Source of the DNA: JBGSIZ01 sp041742255
Lineage (GTDB): Bacteria; Pseudomonadota; Alphaproteobacteria; Rhodobacterales; Rhodobacteraceae
Length of the DNA stretch: 15,064 bases
Direction: 5' to 3'
Assembly (NCBI GenBank): GCA_041742255.1
Contig: JBGSIZ010000157.1
Span: 1 to 15,064 of the forward strand
Shown: positions 6,967 to 13,766 of the stretch, in pieces
Position numbering within the stretch: the stretch's first letter is position 1
How the letters are laid out: every line of letters starts with the position of its first letter
Notes under the pieces: model-generated
Told to the model about the DNA's origin: nothing
Seen by the model: the letters and a program-made list of their open reading frames with translations, nothing else
Database searches by the model: none
Position numbers and translations under genes: made by a program

Positions 6967-8241
6967 TCAGACAAGTTCTTCCATCGTGCCTGCGGCAGGA
7001 ATGGCAGGCGCATGGCTGTTGTCCACAATCACCAGATCAAAGGTGCCATCGTCCTTGCGGCGCCACTGGCCCCCCACCAACGGGGTCTTGCACACGTTCT
7101 GGGCGGCAAAGGGCGGCACGCCGTCACCGTTCCACGCCACGCGACCCACCATGGTGTTCAGATCGGTGGCGGCAATGGCGGCGGCCACGGCCTCGGGGTC
7201 GGTCACATCGTCCACGCGGCCCATCACGTCGGATGCGACCTCGAACAACGAATGGATGAACCCGATGGGCTGGGTCCACGGACGGCCAGACTGGGCGGTG
7301 AAATCGGCGGCAAGGTCTGCAGACGACTGGCCAGTCAACGACGATGTGAACGGATGCTGGGCGCTCCACCACACTTCGCACGACAGGTTATGCCCGGCCT
7401 GCCCCAATGTCTCGACAGACTGCGGGAACAGAATGGCCTTGGCGACGGAACACACCTTGGGATTGAAACCCTTTTGCTTGGCCTGATTCCAGAACGTGGT
7501 GAAATCGGGGGGCAACACGACGCCCGTGACCAATTCGCACCCAGCCGCCTTAAAGGCGTTGATCTGGGCGGAAAAATCATCCGACAGGTTCTGATACCGG
7601 CCGGGGTCGGTCATGCTGTAGCCTTGCGGGGCATAGCCTGCGGGCAGGCCCAACGCGGGATCGCCCAGCGCGTTGCCATCGGCATCATTGGGGAACAGGC
7701 CTGCGATCTTCTTGTTGGTGGCAATCTGGTTCCACATGGCCAGATGAACAGCCACAAGGTCTTCCTGACCCCAGAAGTAGTGAAACGCGAAATCGAACGG
7801 GCGCCAGCTTGCGGGGTCACCGGGGTTGCCTTGCTGGCCAATGAACCACGGCTGCCACGGGGCTTTGGTGGAAATGCACGGCATCCCTTCGGCTTCACAG
7901 GTGGTGGCGACGGGGTTCGTGGTTTCGGGGGTAGAGGCCACGATCATCAGATTGACCTCGTCACTGACGATCAATTCCTTGGCTACCTCGGCGGCGCGGT
8001 TCGGGTTGGACTGGCTGTCCTTGACGATAACCTCGAAATTCGCGCCGGCATCGGTGCCCAGAAAACTGGCGATGTTATAGGCATCGCTTTCGGCGAACCC
8101 GGCCAACGGGCCGGACTGCGGGCTGACATAGCCGATGCGTATCTTGGCCCCTTGGGCAATGGCGGGGGCAAACAATCCGGGGGCGGTCAAGGCAGCCCCG
8201 GCAGCAGCAGTGGTCTTGAGCAGGCGTCTTCTGGTAATCAT
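6967..8241 (-). CDS. Periplasmic substrate-binding protein of Liv-type ABC importer (Tat signal)
   Basis: A 424-residue periplasmic binding protein of the Leu/Ile/Val-binding (type I, Peripla_BP_6) family. The N-terminus, TRRRLLKTTAAAGAAL, is a twin-arginine signal followed by a hydrophobic stretch and a likely cleavage site after APAIA (about residue 29), so it appears to be exported folded by Tat. The mature protein opens with KIRIGYVSPQSGPLAGFAE, the usual first strand and ligand-loop region. A good ribosome site (GGGAGG) precedes ATG 8241. It starts 27 bases after the maleylacetate reductase gene and precedes the ATPase and permease genes. Ligand is unknown; the operon suggests an aromatic or related organic acid. 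It is rich in W and F in the 120-160 region, which would suit an aromatic ligand, but this is only suggestive. Confidence 0.88.
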   Translation of the reverse strand: MITRRRLLKTTAAAGAALTAPGLFAPAIAQGAKIRIGYVSPQSGPLAGFAESDAYNIASFLGTDAGANFEVIVKDSQSNPNRAAEVAKELIVSDEVNLMIVASTPETTNPVATTCEAEGMPCISTKAPWQPWFIGQQGNPGDPASWRPFDFAFHYFWGQEDLVAVHLAMWNQIATNKKIAGLFPNDADGNALGDPALGLPAGYAPQGYSMTDPGRYQNLSDDFSAQINAFKAAGCELVTGVVLPPDFTTFWNQAKQKGFNPKVCSVAKAILFPQSVETLGQAGHNLSCEVWWSAQHPFTSSLTGQSSADLAADFTAQSGRPWTQPIGFIHSLFEVASDVMGRVDDVTDPEAVAAAIAATDLNTMVGRVAWNGDGVPPFAAQNVCKTPLVGGQWRRKDDGTFDLVIVDNSHAPAIPAAGTMEELV

Positions 8242-8268
8242 GGTCGTCCTCCCTTTTGGTTGTGGTGG

Positions 8269-9330
8269 TCAGTCAGGCTGCCGTCCGTCATAGGCATCCT
8301 GTAGCAATTGGCGCAGGCCCGCAGCCTCGATCGGGCGCGGGTTGGCATATGGGTTGCGGGCGGCGGCCTCGGCAGCGCGGTCCAGATCGGCCTCGGTCAC
8401 ACCCAGATCGGCCAGACGCATCGGCGCACCGATGGACCCCGCAAACTGCCACAAGGCGGCACCGGGCGTAGGTGCCCCGAAAATCCGGGCAATCGGGGCC
8501 AGCAACTCGGGCACGGCACGGGCGTTATAGGCGGTGGTATGGGGCAACAGGATCGCATGGGTTTCGGCATGGGGCAGATTGAACATGCCCCCCAGAACAT
8601 GGGCCAGTTTGTGGTGCAACGCCATCGTCACAGCACCCAACGTGGTGGAACATCCCCAGGCGGCGTATAACGCACTGGCGCGGGCGACAGGATCGCGCGG
8701 GGTGTCGCGCAATACGGGCAAGGCATCGCGAAACGCAGCCACCGCATCGCGGCTCAACAGGTCCAGAACGGGATTGCGTTCTGGGGCATAAAACCCTTCC
8801 ATCGCATGGGCAATGGCGTTCAAGGCCGATGTCATGGTCATCGCCACAGGCAGGCCAAGGGTCAGATCGACGTCATAAACCACGACCTCGGGGCGGATGG
8901 CAGCATCGCGGCGGGTGACCTTCTGGCCACCTTCGGTTTCGCCCAGAATATCGGTCATCTCGGACCCGGCATAGGTGGTGGGGACGACGACCTGATCGAC
9001 ACCGGTGCGCACGGCTATGGCCTTGCCCAACCCGGTGGTGGACCCGCCCCCCAGACTGACGATGCAATCAGCATTGGCGGCGCGAAACGCGGTCAGTGCG
9101 GCCTCGGTCACGTCCACAGGGGTATGCATGACGGCGCCCGCGAACACGGCGCAGGCGGCATCGCCCAACCGGTCGGCCAATGCTTGCGCATCGGCTTCCT
9201 GCTGCGGGGTGGACAACACCATGACGCGGGAATGACCCAACCGGGCGATTTCGTCAGGAACAGCGGCAATCGTGCCATGGCCAAACACGACGCGGGTGGG
9301 GATCCCGGCAAAGATGAACGGACGGGTCAT
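8269..9330 (-). CDS. macA: Maleylacetate reductase
   Basis: A 353-residue member of the iron-containing alcohol dehydrogenase fold, in the maleylacetate reductase branch (MacA/TfdF/PcpE). It shows the nucleotide-binding GGGSTTGLGKAIA, the branch-typical PTTYAGSEMTDILGETEGG, ALNAIAHAMEG, and the histidine-bearing blocks HHKLAHVLGG and PHAETHAILLPH. The enzyme reduces maleylacetate (or 2-chloromaleylacetate, with dechlorination) to 3-oxoadipate with NAD(P)H. It is the point where hydroxyquinol and (chloro)hydroquinone routes meet. The frame is open further upstream, but ATG 9330 is chosen because it starts the conserved MTRPFIFAGIPTRVVFG sequence and makes a 4-base ATGA overlap with the hydrolase stop, implying translational coupling. 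Confidence 0.92.
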   Translation of the reverse strand: MTRPFIFAGIPTRVVFGHGTIAAVPDEIARLGHSRVMVLSTPQQEADAQALADRLGDAACAVFAGAVMHTPVDVTEAALTAFRAANADCIVSLGGGSTTGLGKAIAVRTGVDQVVVPTTYAGSEMTDILGETEGGQKVTRRDAAIRPEVVVYDVDLTLGLPVAMTMTSALNAIAHAMEGFYAPERNPVLDLLSRDAVAAFRDALPVLRDTPRDPVARASALYAAWGCSTTLGAVTMALHHKLAHVLGGMFNLPHAETHAILLPHTTAYNARAVPELLAPIARIFGAPTPGAALWQFAGSIGAPMRLADLGVTEADLDRAAEAAARNPYANPRPIEAAGLRQLLQDAYDGRQPD

Positions 9331-9986
9331 CGGACGGCTCCAAACGACGGCGGACGGCCTGCGGCAACATCGGCCAAAAGGGTGTCGAGCATGGCACATT
9401 CGGCTGCGGACACTTCATGGGGCCGGGCGGGAAACACATCCATCCGCAACGGGGCCTCGGCGGCACCCACGGCGGCGGCGGCTTGGGCAAAGGCCTGCAG
9501 GGGGATCCACGGATCGGCGCTCCCTGCGGTCAGATAGGCAGGTAACCCGCGCGGCCACCGGGCGGGGCGGTCATCACCCGGATGGCCCACGCGGCACCCT
9601 GTCATGGCAGCAATGGCATCGGGGACGGCGCCACCCGTAAACCCATGTTCCAACGACAAACAGGCCCCTTGGCTGAACCCGGCCAAAACGACGGGCACAT
9701 TGGTGGCCTCGGCGCGCAGGCCGGTGATCAGATCGGCAAGATCAGACAGGGACCGGGCCAATTCGGCGCGCGTGTCCGGGGTCAGCGGATCAACGGCCAA
9801 CGCACGATACCAGCATTTATCCTCTGCACGGGGCAGAACATAGGCCACGGCGGGGGCGCGCAGGCGGCAAAGAACGGCCGCCTGCATCTCCTCCGGGCTT
9901 TGGTTGCGGCCATGGACAAACACACAGATCACCTGCGCCTTTGCCACTGGCACCCCGGCCCGAACGGTTTCAACAATCCCGGGCAT
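9327..9986 (-). CDS. Alpha/beta hydrolase, phospholipase/carboxylesterase family (MhqD-like)
   Basis: A 219-residue cytoplasmic serine hydrolase of the phospholipase/carboxylesterase family. Visible are the oxyanion region VHGRNQSPEEM (24-34), nucleophile S105 in GFSQG, acid D158 in GSADPW and H190 in ARPHE, a complete catalytic triad. Proteins of this type (for example Bacillus MhqD) are encoded beside ring-cleaving VOC dioxygenases and are linked to hydroquinone/quinone breakdown or stress. Here the gene starts within the stop of the PcpA-like dioxygenase (TGATG, one-base overlap) and ends overlapping macA. The position suggests it acts on a ring-opened product between those two enzymes. 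A true dienelactone hydrolase usually has a cysteine nucleophile, which is absent here. The exact reaction is unknown. Confidence 0.82.
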   Translation of the reverse strand: MPGIVETVRAGVPVAKAQVICVFVHGRNQSPEEMQAAVLCRLRAPAVAYVLPRAEDKCWYRALAVDPLTPDTRAELARSLSDLADLITGLRAEATNVPVVLAGFSQGACLSLEHGFTGGAVPDAIAAMTGCRVGHPGDDRPARWPRGLPAYLTAGSADPWIPLQAFAQAAAAVGAAEAPLRMDVFPARPHEVSAAECAMLDTLLADVAAGRPPSFGAVR

Positions 9987-10942
9987 CAGAACGCCGCAGG
10001 CTCCAGCCCGGCTTCCATCTCGGCGCGGCGGTCCTCGAACCACGGCGGGAACACCAGCGACTGACCGATAGCATCGGCAGGCTCGTCCTTGGCCCAGCCT
10101 TCTGGGACGGTCCACGCCAGTTCGAACATGGCGCCACCGGGGCTGCGCAGATACATGGATTTGAAGTAGTTGCGGTCTTTCTGCTCGGACACATCGGTAT
10201 ATCCCATCCCCTCCAACCGGGCCTTCAGGGCATGCTGGTTGTCCTCGGTGACGGTGTTCATCGCCAGATGGTGGATCGTGCCTCCGGCAAGGGTCCATGT
10301 GCCCTGCGCGCTGCTGCGGTCGGTTTCCAGCTCGATCACGGACTGGATGCCGTTGTTTTCGGGGACGATCCACATGCTGCCCAGATCATCGGAGGCGGCG
10401 CGCTGAAACTGCATGCCACCGTCCAGAAATTCCTCCATGGCGTTCACATCCATGACGGCGACATTGGCACCATAAATGCCCTTGATGCCGTGGGCGGCAC
10501 CGATGCCCTGATCGTCCTTGGTGATGGGCGTGCGGGTATCGCCGGGGTTTTCGACCAATTCGTGCGGGATGCCACAGGGATGAGCGAACATCACCCGGGT
10601 CAGACCAAACCGGTCGCCCTTGGTGGCGGGGACACCCATGGCGTTCAGACGGTTCACCCAGAAATCGGCGGCACCGACAGGAATGGACTGCTGAATGGTG
10701 CGGGACTGGTTGGTGCCGCGACGACCCATGATACCGGGCTTCTTGAACGGGAATGTGGTGATGATGGTAGAGGCATCGCCGCCGCGGGACCCGTAATACA
10801 AGTGATAGACGGGCAGAACGCCATCGAACAACACGGTGCGCTTGACCGAATACAGGCCCAGCGTCTTGGTGTAGAAATCGTAATCTTCCTGCGCACCATG
10901 GGTGCTCATCGTCAGGTGATGAAAGCCGGAAACAAGGGCCAT
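9986..10942 (-). CDS. PcpA-type (chloro)hydroquinone 1,2-dioxygenase, VOC superfamily
   Basis: A 318-residue two-domain VOC (glyoxalase-fold) extradiol-type dioxygenase. Compared from memory with PcpA of Sphingobium, numbering is shifted by 2 throughout: the Fe(II) ligands H11, H227 and E276 correspond to H9 (FHHLT), H225 (TIHHLAM) and E274 (GGAMFEL), and the second-shell residues H10, T13, H226, R259 and Y266 to H8, T11, H224, R257 and Y264. PcpA cleaves 2,6-dichlorohydroquinone beside a hydroxyl, and chloromaleylacetate results; relatives (LinE type) accept hydroquinone and chlorohydroquinone. Maleylacetate reductase two genes downstream fits this chemistry. AGGAGAGGA inside the end of the preceding gene serves ATG 10942; the gap is 3 bases. 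It is a ring-cleavage enzyme and not a glyoxalase; its substituents are unknown. Confidence 0.87.
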   Translation of the reverse strand: MALVSGFHHLTMSTHGAQEDYDFYTKTLGLYSVKRTVLFDGVLPVYHLYYGSRGGDASTIITTFPFKKPGIMGRRGTNQSRTIQQSIPVGAADFWVNRLNAMGVPATKGDRFGLTRVMFAHPCGIPHELVENPGDTRTPITKDDQGIGAAHGIKGIYGANVAVMDVNAMEEFLDGGMQFQRAASDDLGSMWIVPENNGIQSVIELETDRSSAQGTWTLAGGTIHHLAMNTVTEDNQHALKARLEGMGYTDVSEQKDRNYFKSMYLRSPGGAMFELAWTVPEGWAKDEPADAIGQSLVFPPWFEDRRAEMEAGLEPAAF

Positions 10943-10945
10943 GAT

Positions 10946-11851
10946 TTATCCTCTCCTCTTGGCATGTTCGGGGGATGCGGACCGCAACAGGGTCAGCACA
11001 ACGTCTAAGGTAAACTCAACGCCATCGGCGCGGTGGTGCGGGCCTGCGGGCACGATCTGGGCAATCAGGCCGGGTTTGACGGCAAACAGGGCATCGTGAT
11101 GGATGGCCGGATCGGCGCCATCAAAAATCGTGGTGACCAAGGGCACGCATCCGGGCGCGGTCACGGCAAAATGGATATGGGCAGGGCGAACCAGCGACAG
11201 GCGCAACCGCTGGGCCAATTGGCCCACGGGACCATCGCTGGGCAAAGTATAGCCGCCGGGACGTTCGGTCAGAAAATGACACTGGCCATGGGCATCGGCC
11301 ACCAGTTTGCCGCGCAGATTATGCTCTGGCTGATTGTCAGGGTCCTGATTTTCGTATCGACCTTGGGCATTGGCGTGCCAAACATCGACCTGCGCGCCGG
11401 GCACGGGGGCCTTGTCGCAATCCTGCACGGTGACGGTGACGGCCAACCGGGGGCCAGTGCCGGCGCGGGCAATGGTGGACCCGCTGGGGTATGCGGGGGC
11501 ATCAGGGCGGTAAAACGGGCCGCGCAATGTGGTGGGGGTGGCCCCGTTCGGGGCACCGTGGCAGCGGTCCATCAAATAGCTGGTCAACCCGAACACATCG
11601 GCCAGCAACACCCATTCCTGCCGCTTGGCATCGGTGGCATAGCCGACATCGGTCAGAAACATCATGACGGCGTCCAGATCGGGCTCGTGAACGTCCAGCC
11701 GGTCAATCAGGCCAAACACCTGTTCGATGATGGCACCGGCCGCCAAACCCAACCTGTCAGCACCGGAATGGGCCAAACGACGACGCACCTGTGTGGCCAC
11801 ATCCATGGCCATCCCATCGGGCGCATCTGTGCTGCCGGCGCTGGCGTCCAC
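10946..11851 (-). CDS. Intradiol ring-cleavage dioxygenase, divergent paralogue, first gene of operon
   Basis: A 301-residue intradiol dioxygenase with N-terminal helical domain (about 15-100) and catalytic beta-sandwich. The Fe(III) ligands are present: Y166 (GRYENQ), Y201 (GYTLPSDGP), H225 and H227 (RPAHIHF). It belongs to the catechol/hydroxyquinol dioxygenase group but differs clearly from the intradiol enzyme at the other end of the operon: TLRGPFYRPDAP replaces the hydroxyquinol-type STVLGPFHVADAP, and YTLP replaces YPIP. It probably takes a different diol, such as a substituted catechol. The start is GTG 11851, with GGGAGG about 6 bases before it; the next in-frame ATG would cut off residues just before the helical domain. 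It faces the LysR gene across 89 bases, the usual layout for an activator and its target operon. Confidence 0.85.
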   Translation of the reverse strand: MDASAGSTDAPDGMAMDVATQVRRRLAHSGADRLGLAAGAIIEQVFGLIDRLDVHEPDLDAVMMFLTDVGYATDAKRQEWVLLADVFGLTSYLMDRCHGAPNGATPTTLRGPFYRPDAPAYPSGSTIARAGTGPRLAVTVTVQDCDKAPVPGAQVDVWHANAQGRYENQDPDNQPEHNLRGKLVADAHGQCHFLTERPGGYTLPSDGPVGQLAQRLRLSLVRPAHIHFAVTAPGCVPLVTTIFDGADPAIHHDALFAVKPGLIAQIVPAGPHHRADGVEFTLDVVLTLLRSASPEHAKRRG

Positions 11852-11904
11852 GGTTGTCCTCCCAAACTCCCTTTGGACAGGCTACCAACCGGGAACGCTT
11901 TTCC

Positions 11905-11942
11905 GAATGACAATACCGGGATTCAATATATCATTTTGGTAT
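11905..11942. promoter_or_regulatory. Candidate LysR operator region between divergent genes
   Basis: In the 89-base divergent gap two imperfectly overlapping dyads are seen: GAAT-N12-ATTC (11905-11924) and ATACC-N20-GGTAT (11913-11942). They lie over the LysR gene's own probable promoter, as expected for an autoregulated activator. Neither is a textbook T-N11-A site with long arms, and no convincing -35/-10 pair is visible for the minus-strand operon, which fits a promoter that depends on an activator. This is a weak call. Confidence 0.3.
11907..11934 (+). promoter_or_regulatory. Sigma70-like promoter of the LysR gene, implying a leaderless mRNA
   Basis: ATGACA (11907-11912; 5 of 6 to consensus) and TATCAT (11929-11934; 5 of 6) are separated by 16 bases. 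A start site about 7 bases after the -10 would be at base 11941, exactly the A of the LysR start codon. No ribosome-binding sequence precedes that codon, which agrees with a leaderless transcript. Confidence 0.5.
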
Positions 11943-12897
11943 GAAGCTGAATGAAACCCACCTCATCCAACTGGCCGCCGTCATCGACAAAGGATCGGTG
12001 AGCAAAGGTGCCGCCGCCCTTGGCATGACCCAACCGGCAGTCAGCAGGTCGCTGGCAGCGCTTGAGGCGCGGGTGGGCAAACCCCTCTTCGACCGGGGGC
12101 GTCGGCCCCTGACGGCAACAGAACTGGGGCTGGCGCTGGCGGCGCACGGACGGCGGATCTGGGACGAATCGCGGCGGGCAAGCGTCTCGGTCCAAAGCCT
12201 GCTTCAGGGGAAACGGGGGTTGGTGCGGGTGTCCGGGGTGCCGTTCTTCATGGACGCGATGATCAGCCGGATGATCGCGGAATTTCAAAACAGCCAACCG
12301 GACGTGAACATCGACCAAAGCTATGGCAACCTGAATGATGTGGCCAGCGGGATCGGGGCGGGGCAGATCGACATCGGGATCGTGCCGATGGGGGCGGGCG
12401 GGGGGGCAGTGCCGGACGGATTGGAATTCATGCCGATCCTTGCGGCGCGCAACGTGGTGGCGTGCCGGATAGGGCACCCGCTGATCCGGACCAAACGGCT
12501 GGCACTCGGGGATTTGTCGCATTTCCCGTGGATCGCGCCCCTGCCCGGCTCGCCGCTTCTGGCGGATCTCTTTGCGATCCGGTCGTCGATCGGGTCGGTG
12601 GATCTGGACATCCGCTATTCGGGCGGGTCGCTGATGAGCGTGATCAACTACATGGCGGAAACGGACGCGCTGGCGATCCTGCCGTTTTCGGTGGTGTTCG
12701 CGGAACGAAAACAAAACCGGGTGACGGTGCTGCCGGTGGACATCCCGCAACCCCAGCGCAATCTGGGGATCCTGCGACAGGCGGGGGACACGCGCAATCC
12801 GGCGGCCATCGCGTTTACTGCCTTTGTCAGCAACAGCTTCGAGACGATGAAAAACCTGATCCAGCGGCACGAAGACACGATCGTCTGGCGGCGCTGA
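11941..12897 (+). CDS. LysR-family transcriptional regulator
   Basis: A 318-residue LysR regulator. The N-terminal winged helix-turn-helix is at about residues 5-62 (ATG-proximal HLIQLAAVIDKGSVSKGAAA, then MTQPAVSRSLAALEARVG), followed by the linker helix and a periplasmic-binding-like effector domain (about 90-300). It is divergent from the eleven-gene catabolic operon and 89 bases from it, so it is the obvious candidate activator, with a pathway intermediate (for instance a ring-cleavage product) as inducer. The sequence is not obviously closest to CatR/TfdR/CbnR, so the inducer cannot be assigned. ATG 11941 gives the normal LysR N-terminus yet has no ribosome site upstream. The gene converges with the IclR gene, 9 bases apart. 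Confidence 0.9.
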   Translation: MKLNETHLIQLAAVIDKGSVSKGAAALGMTQPAVSRSLAALEARVGKPLFDRGRRPLTATELGLALAAHGRRIWDESRRASVSVQSLLQGKRGLVRVSGVPFFMDAMISRMIAEFQNSQPDVNIDQSYGNLNDVASGIGAGQIDIGIVPMGAGGGAVPDGLEFMPILAARNVVACRIGHPLIRTKRLALGDLSHFPWIAPLPGSPLLADLFAIRSSIGSVDLDIRYSGGSLMSVINYMAETDALAILPFSVVFAERKQNRVTVLPVDIPQPQRNLGILRQAGDTRNPAAIAFTAFVSNSFETMKNLIQRHEDTIVWRR

Positions 12898-12906
12898 ATC
12901 GGGGCA

Positions 12907-13710
12907 CTAAATCATCGTCACACCCTGATCGGCCATCCGTCGGGCAATGGCGCGGGCACAGGTGCGCAAGGTGTCCAATCGCCCGGCCACCAACGCGGCC
13001 TCGGTCAACCGGCCGCTATAGCCCGATGAATTGATGGCGGCGACGACACCGCCTTGGGCGTCATGGATGGGCACGGCAATCGACGCCACACCGTAATCCA
13101 GTTCGTCAATCGACACGGCAAACCCCTGTGCTGCAATCAGATCGAGGGCGCGGGTCAGGCTGGCGCGGTCGCAAATGGTCTTGTCGGTCGGCGTTTCCAG
13201 ATCGGGACGGTCCAGATAGGCGGCGCGCACGTCCGGGGCGGCAAAGGCCAACATGACCTTGCCCAGCGATGTGGCATGGGCGGGATACCGGGTGCCCACA
13301 CCTGCGGTCGGTCGCAACGCGGTCGGGCGGGCGATGGTGGCGACATAGACCACTTGCGCGCCATCCAGAACGGCAACCGACGACGGATCGCCATAGGTTT
13401 CGACCAACAGGCGCAATTCCTTCTGGGCCAATTCCTCCAGTAGATTCGCGCCGACATAATTCTGCGCAAGCGTCAGGGCGCGCGGTCCAAGCCGAAAACT
13501 GCGCTTGGTCTTGCGGATATATCCCAGCACGCTCAGCGTATGCAGACAGCGGCGCACAGTGGCGGGGGAAATCCCGGTAAGTGTCGAAACTTCCGACAGG
13601 ATCATCTCCGGATGGGCAGCGTCAAACGCTTCCAGCACGCTCATCGCGCGGGCAATGGCCACCACGAATTCCTTGTCATTTTCGGCAAACCCATCGGACA
13701 GGCTTGACAT
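12907..13710 (-). CDS. IclR-family transcriptional regulator (PcaR/PobR-like)
   Basis: A 267-residue IclR regulator with winged helix-turn-helix at about 14-76 (VAIARAMSVLEAFD, LTGISPATVRRCLHTLSVLGYI) and an IclR effector domain behind it, including the conserved HATSLGKVMLAF segment and the C-terminal SIAVPIHDAQGGVVAAINSSG. The N-terminal style resembles the PcaR/PobR/CatR-type IclR group that controls aromatic-acid catabolism. ATG 13710 has GAGGTGA a few bases upstream. It is transcribed away from the MhqO-like dioxygenase gene, with 93 bases between that contain tandem palindromic sites, so it very probably regulates both itself and that gene. The ligand is unknown. Confidence 0.9.
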   Translation of the reverse strand: MSSLSDGFAENDKEFVVAIARAMSVLEAFDAAHPEMILSEVSTLTGISPATVRRCLHTLSVLGYIRKTKRSFRLGPRALTLAQNYVGANLLEELAQKELRLLVETYGDPSSVAVLDGAQVVYVATIARPTALRPTAGVGTRYPAHATSLGKVMLAFAAPDVRAAYLDRPDLETPTDKTICDRASLTRALDLIAAQGFAVSIDELDYGVASIAVPIHDAQGGVVAAINSSGYSGRLTEAALVAGRLDTLRTCARAIARRMADQGVTMI

Positions 13711-13721
13711 AACGTCACCTC

Positions 13722-13749
13722 TTGCTAACTTTTTCGCTACACGAATACT
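13722..13749 (+). promoter_or_regulatory. Possible promoter of the MhqO-like dioxygenase gene
   Basis: TTGCTA (13722-13727) and AATACT (13744-13749) are spaced by 16 bases; each matches 4 of 6 consensus positions. The two proposed IclR sites lie between and directly after these boxes, so bound regulator would block RNA polymerase. The match is modest and would be a weak promoter alone. Confidence 0.35.
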
Positions 13750-13766
13750 TTTTCGCTAGGCGAAAA
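13730..13766. promoter_or_regulatory. Tandem IclR operators between divergent genes
   Basis: A perfect palindrome TTTTCGC-TAG-GCGAAAA occupies 13750-13766. A second copy, TTTTCGC-TAC-ACGAATA at 13731-13747, has an identical left arm and 5 of 7 bases in the right arm. The 12-base direct repeat ACTTTTTCGCTA recurs with a 19-base step (13728 and 13747). IclR-family regulators commonly bind such TTCGC/GCGAA palindromes, often as pairs of dimers. The position between the IclR gene and its divergent partner makes it the likely binding region. A third partial arm (ATTTCGC, 13774-13780) follows. Confidence 0.72.

Noticed and set aside
6703..8304. A 533-codon open frame on the plus strand opposite the binding-protein gene
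   Set aside because: It mirrors the real gene; the translation has low-complexity G/H/Q-rich composition and no plausible ribosome site or neighbour context.
8269..9399. Longer N-terminus for maleylacetate reductase, starting at 9399
   Set aside because: The extra 23 residues (starting MCHARHPFGRCC) are not family-like and overlap the hydrolase; ATG 9330 has the ATGA coupling and starts the conserved domain.
9327..9986. Dienelactone hydrolase (TfdE type) for the alpha/beta hydrolase
   Set aside because: The nucleophile is serine in GFSQG where dienelactone hydrolases have cysteine, and the flanking motifs are of the phospholipase/carboxylesterase family.
9986..10942. Glyoxalase I or bleomycin-resistance function for the VOC proteins
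   Set aside because: The two-domain length and full set of PcpA-like ligands and second-shell residues favour ring cleavage; glyoxalase is only the fold name.
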